From: Bathymodiolus brooksi
Lineage: Eukaryota > Mollusca > Bivalvia > Mytilida > Modiolidae
Reading direction: 5' to 3'
DNA length: 64,000 nucleotides
Assembly: GCA_963680875.1 (NCBI GenBank)
Contig: OY804589.1
Location: 23,827,462 to 23,891,461 of the forward strand
In this document: piece by piece, positions 60,940 through 64,000 of the stretch
Numbering within the stretch: position 1 is the first letter of the stretch
Layout: each line of letters starts with the position of its first letter
The notes under the pieces: model-generated
What the model was told of the DNA's origin: nothing
Databases searched by the model: none
Seen by the model: the letters and a program-made list of their open reading frames with translations, nothing else
Made by a program: the position numbers and the translations under genes

Positions 60940-61023
60940 ATTTTGATGAAGACACACTCAGAAATCAATATTGAAGCAGGAGAAGTCCTTGGCCAGAGCC
61001 ACAGAATTGACAACTCTGTTTGA
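60940..61023 (+). CDS. Candidate terminal exon, unknown gene
   Basis: An 84-bp open segment follows 'gttggtgtttgacag' (possible acceptor) and ends at a TGA at 61021-61023. The peptide runs ILMKTHSEINIE, then AGEVLGQSHRIDNSV, with balanced, protein-like composition and a higher GC content than the flanks. The upstream frame closes at the 'tga' inside the acceptor, as expected if an intron ends there. No family was recognised, and a segment this short can be open by chance. Confidence 0.22.
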   Translation: MLMKTHSEINIEAGEVLGQSHRIDNSV

Positions 61024-61192
61024 CAGAAAGCCTTAGTATCTACAGTATCATTGTCCTTTTATAACTAATCCATTATAATACTAATAGACAAATGTGACAC
61101 ATCAGTGTATTACTGCTTGATAGTGAAAATTACAATATCAGCAGTTGTACCACTGATTTGTTAACTTGATTCTACTAACAACTACTAATATG
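61024..61192. other. Short spacer before the array
   Basis: No features were recognised; it would be 3' untranslated sequence if the preceding exon is real. Confidence 0.3.
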
Positions 61193-62250
61193 ATGATGGT
61201 GATAATGGAAGCTAGATATACTGGTGATGTGGTGATGAAGGAGACTTAAGTATACTGGTGAAGTGGTAATTATGGAAACTGACCAACTACTGAACTGGTG
61301 ATAATGAAAGCTGAATACACTGGTGGATTGGTGAATATGGAAACTGACCAACTACTGAACTGGTGATTGTGGTGAGTGGTGATAATGAGAACTGATATAC
61401 TGGTGAAGTGGTGATAATGAGAACTAAATATACAGGTGAAGTGGTGATTTTGGGAATTGACCAGCTACTGAACTGGTGATTGTGGAAGCTGCATAGACTG
61501 GTGAAGTCATGATTATGGAGACTAAATGTATTGGTGGAGTGGTGACTTGAGGGAGCTAAATATACTGGTGAAGTGGTGATGGTAATGGAAACTAAATATA
61601 CTGATGTGGTGATTATGGGAACTGACCAACTACTGAAGTGGTGATTATAGAAGCTAAATATACTGTTGAAGTGATGATAATGGGAACTAAATATAATGAT
61701 GAGATGTGATTTTGGGAACTAAATGTTCTGGTGGAGTACACATGGTGATTATGGGAACTAAGTATACTGGTGGAGTGGTGATTATGGGAACTGACCAACT
61801 ACTGAATTGGTGATAATGGAAACTAAATATACTGGTGAAGTGGTGATAATGGAAACTAAATATACTGACGAGATGTGATTTTGGGAACGAGATGTTCTGG
61901 TAGAATGCACATGGTGATTATGGGAACTAAATATACTGGTGGAGTGGTGATTATGGGAACTCACCAAACTACTGAAGTGGTGATATTGGAAACTAAATAT
62001 ACTGACGATATGTGATTTTGGGAACTAAATGTTCTGGTGGAGTGCACATGGTGATTATGGGAACTAAGTATACTGGTGGAGTGGTGATTATGGGAACTCA
62101 CCAAACTACTGAAGTGGTGATATTGGAAACTAAATATACTGGTGAAGTGGTGATAATGGAAACTAAATATACTGATGAGATGTGATTTTCGGAACTAAAT
62201 GTTCTGGTGGAGTGATCGTAGTAATTCACCACTTATTGAAATGATGATTA
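61193..62250. repeat. 'ggtgat' minisatellite with 137-170-bp super-unit
   Basis: The basic unit of about 33 bp is built from 'tggtgataatgg', 'aactaaatatactggtg' and 'aagtggtga'. In the right half longer blocks recur, each with 'gagatgtgattttgggaact', 'ttctggtggagt', 'acatggtgattatgggaac' and 'ccaa.ctactgaa'. 'ttctgg' markers lie at about 61726, 61895, 62032 and 62202 (steps 169, 137 and 170 bp). Small reverse frames with SSHNHH motifs are artefacts. Confidence 0.88.
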
Positions 62251-62256
62251 TTAGAA

Positions 62257-63999
62257 ATGTCCACCTGCTTAAGTGGAGATAAAACACTATCAAAGAATGT
62301 ATTACCACAAGGGGGAGATGGAACACTATCAAGGAATGTATTACCACAAGGAAATGGAACATTATTTAGGAATGTATTACCACAAGGAGGAGATGGAACA
62401 CTATCAAGGAATGTATTACCACAAGGAAATGGAACATTATATAGGAATGTATTACCACAAGGAAATAGAACATTATATAGGAATGTATTACCACAAGGAG
62501 GAGATGGAACAATATCAAGGAATGTATTACCACAAGGAAATGGAACATTATATATGAATGTATTACCACAAGGAAATGGATCATTATATAGGAATGTATT
62601 ACCACAAGGAGGAGATGGAACACTATCAAGGAATGTATTACCACAAGGAAATGGAACATTATATAGGAATGTATTACCACAAGGAAATGGATCATTATAT
62701 AGGAATGTATTACCACAAGGAAATAGAACATTTTATATGAATGTATTACCACAAGGAAATAGATCATTATATATGAATGTATTACCACAAGGAAATAGAA
62801 CATTATATATGAATGTATTACCACAAGGAAATAGATCATTATATATGAATGTATTACCACAAGGAAATAGAACATTTTATAGGAATGTATTACCACAAGG
62901 AAATAGAACATTATATATGAATGTATTACCACAAGGAGGAGATGGAACACTATCTAGAAATGTATTACCACAAGGAAATGGAACATTATATATGAATGTA
63001 TTACCACAAGGAAATGGATCATTATATAGGAATGTATTACCACAAGGAGGAGATGGAACACTATCTAGGAATGTATTACCACAAGGAAATGGATCATTAT
63101 ATAGGAATGTATTACCACAAGGAGGAGATGGAACACTATCTAAGAATGTATTACCACAAGGAGAAGATGGAACATTATATAGGAATGTATTACCACAAGG
63201 AAATAGAACATTATATATGAATGTATTACCACAAGGAGGAGATAGAGCACTATCTAAGAATGTATTACCACAAGGAGAAGATGGAACATTATATAGGAAT
63301 GTATTACCACAAGGAGGAGATGGAACATTATCAAGGAATGTATTACCACAAGGAAATGGAACATTATATATGAATGTATTACCACAAGGAGAAGATGGAA
63401 CACTATCTAGGAATGTATTACCACAAGGAGGAGATGGAACACTATCAAGGAATGTATTACCACAAGGAGGAGATGGAACACTATCAAGGAATGTATTACC
63501 ACAAGGAGGAGATGGAACACTATCAAGGAATGTATTACCACAAGGAGGAGATGGAACATTATCAAGGAATGTATTACCACAAGGAAATGGAACATTATAT
63601 AGGAATGTATTACCACAAGGAAATGGATCATTATATAGGAATGTATTACCACAAGGAAATGGAACATTATATAGGAATGTATTACCACAAGGAAATGGAT
63701 CATTATATAGGAATGTATTACCACAAGGAGGAGATGGAACACTATCTAGGAATGTATTACCACAAGGAAATAGAACATTATATAGGAATGTATTACCACA
63801 AGGAGGAGATGGAACACTATCTAAGAATGTATTACCACAAGGAAATGGAACATTATATAGGAATGTATTACCACAAGGAAATGGAACATTATATAGGAAT
63901 GTATTACCACAAGGAAATGGAACATTATATAGGAATGTATTACCACAAGGAAATGGAACATTATATAGGAATGTATTACCACAAGGAGGAGATGGAACA
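62257..63999 (+). CDS. Uninterrupted repetitive frame, open at window edge; coding status doubtful
   Basis: An ATG at 62257 begins MSTCLSGDKTLSK and continues as 12-residue (NVLPQGNGTLYR) and 13-residue (NVLPQGGDGTLSR) repeats without a stop to the window end, about 581 codons. An in-frame TGA precedes at 62245-62247. All length variants in the array are 3 bp, so this frame is never lost, while the other two forward frames and the checked reverse frame meet stops. Against coding: substitutions fall at all codon positions, there is no signal peptide or non-repeat domain, and the frame begins within array-edge sequence. It is most likely a minisatellite by-product. Confidence 0.18.
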   Translation, partial: MSTCLSGDKTLSKNVLPQGGDGTLSRNVLPQGNGTLFRNVLPQGGDGTLSRNVLPQGNGTLYRNVLPQGNRTLYRNVLPQGGDGTISRNVLPQGNGTLYMNVLPQGNGSLYRNVLPQGGDGTLSRNVLPQGNGTLYRNVLPQGNGSLYRNVLPQGNRTFYMNVLPQGNRSLYMNVLPQGNRTLYMNVLPQGNRSLYMNVLPQGNRTFYRNVLPQGNRTLYMNVLPQGGDGTLSRNVLPQGNGTLYMNVLPQGNGSLYRNVLPQGGDGTLSRNVLPQGNGSLYRNVLPQGGDGTLSKNVLPQGEDGTLYRNVLPQGNRTLYMNVLPQGGDRALSKNVLPQGEDGTLYRNVLPQGGDGTLSRNVLPQGNGTLYMNVLPQGEDGTLSRNVLPQGGDGTLSRNVLPQGGDGTLSRNVLPQGGDGTLSRNVLPQGGDGTLSRNVLPQGNGTLYRNVLPQGNGSLYRNVLPQGNGTLYRNVLPQGNGSLYRNVLPQGGDGTLSRNVLPQGNRTLYRNVLPQGGDGTLSKNVLPQGNGTLYRNVLPQGNGTLYRNVLPQGNGTLYRNVLPQGNGTLYRNVLPQGGDGT

Positions 64000-64000
64000 C
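62284..64000. repeat. 36/39-bp minisatellite, about 46 units, continues past window
   Basis: The 36-bp unit reads 'ggaatgtattaccacaagg', 'aaatggaacattatata'. The 39-bp unit replaces 'aaatgg' with 'aggagatgg' and ends 'cactatcaa' or 'cactatcta'. The two types are interspersed, with runs of each (39-bp units clustered at about 63410-63560). Variants 'atatga' for 'atagga' are clustered at 62730-62930. The array starts abruptly after the 'ggtgat' array and has no right border in the window. Confidence 0.96.

Noticed and set aside
61613..61967. Small reverse frames with SSHNHH repeats as His-rich metal-binding peptides.
   Set aside because: They are translations of the 'ggtgattatggga' minisatellite and stop within two super-units.

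Overview
The window looks like a piece of an AT-rich animal nuclear genome, most likely a marine mollusc and probably a bivalve. That call rests on recognised dispersed repeats: a tRNA-derived SINE ending in 'gcgttaaacaccataaacc', elements starting 'agctcacc/agttcacc...' with 'ggtcctctacaaag' internal units, and a 'cactacacagaaa...ggtgctcc' repeat. No bacterial features, operons, rRNA or intact tRNA genes are visible. No gene could be assigned with confidence. Nearly all long open frames are by-products of tandem repeats whose unit length is a multiple of 3.

About 54% of the window is satellite or minisatellite DNA in at least eleven unrelated arrays. They are a 43-44-bp array (411-1033), 30-bp and 33-bp sister arrays split by a transposon (1908-2934 and 4141-4653), a 69-bp satellite of about 20.2 kb (13520-33716), a 44/53-bp array (34626-36262), a 64-bp array (39904-42540), a 34-bp array (42618-43296), an 88-90-bp triplicate (45285-45545), a TCTG/'tctagattgtgat' array of 4.4 kb (49088-53495), a 'ggtgat' array (61193-62250), and a 36/39-bp array running off the right edge (62284-64000).

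Between the arrays lie transposable elements. Two DNA elements have CAGG termini and 5-bp target duplications (2935-4140 and 11360-12024). There is a Harbinger-like MITE (6386-6842), a pogo/Tigger-like MITE (43961-44895), a Tc1-like foldback MITE (46893-47386) and several short inverted-repeat elements. Two hairpin-bounded elements carry internal 155-165-bp tandem units (9364-10510 and 56958-59542). About ten SINE copies or fragments are present, some with clear target-site duplications. Two inverted motifs resembling the hammerhead ribozymes of Penelope-like retroelements flank the pogo-like MITE.

The sequence shows layered insertion: transposons inside satellites, a transposon inside a SINE, and a satellite that seems to have grown from inside a transposon fragment. 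The best coding hints are weak: two possible exons (38761-38881 and 60940-61023) and one uninterrupted frame through the terminal 36/39-bp array.
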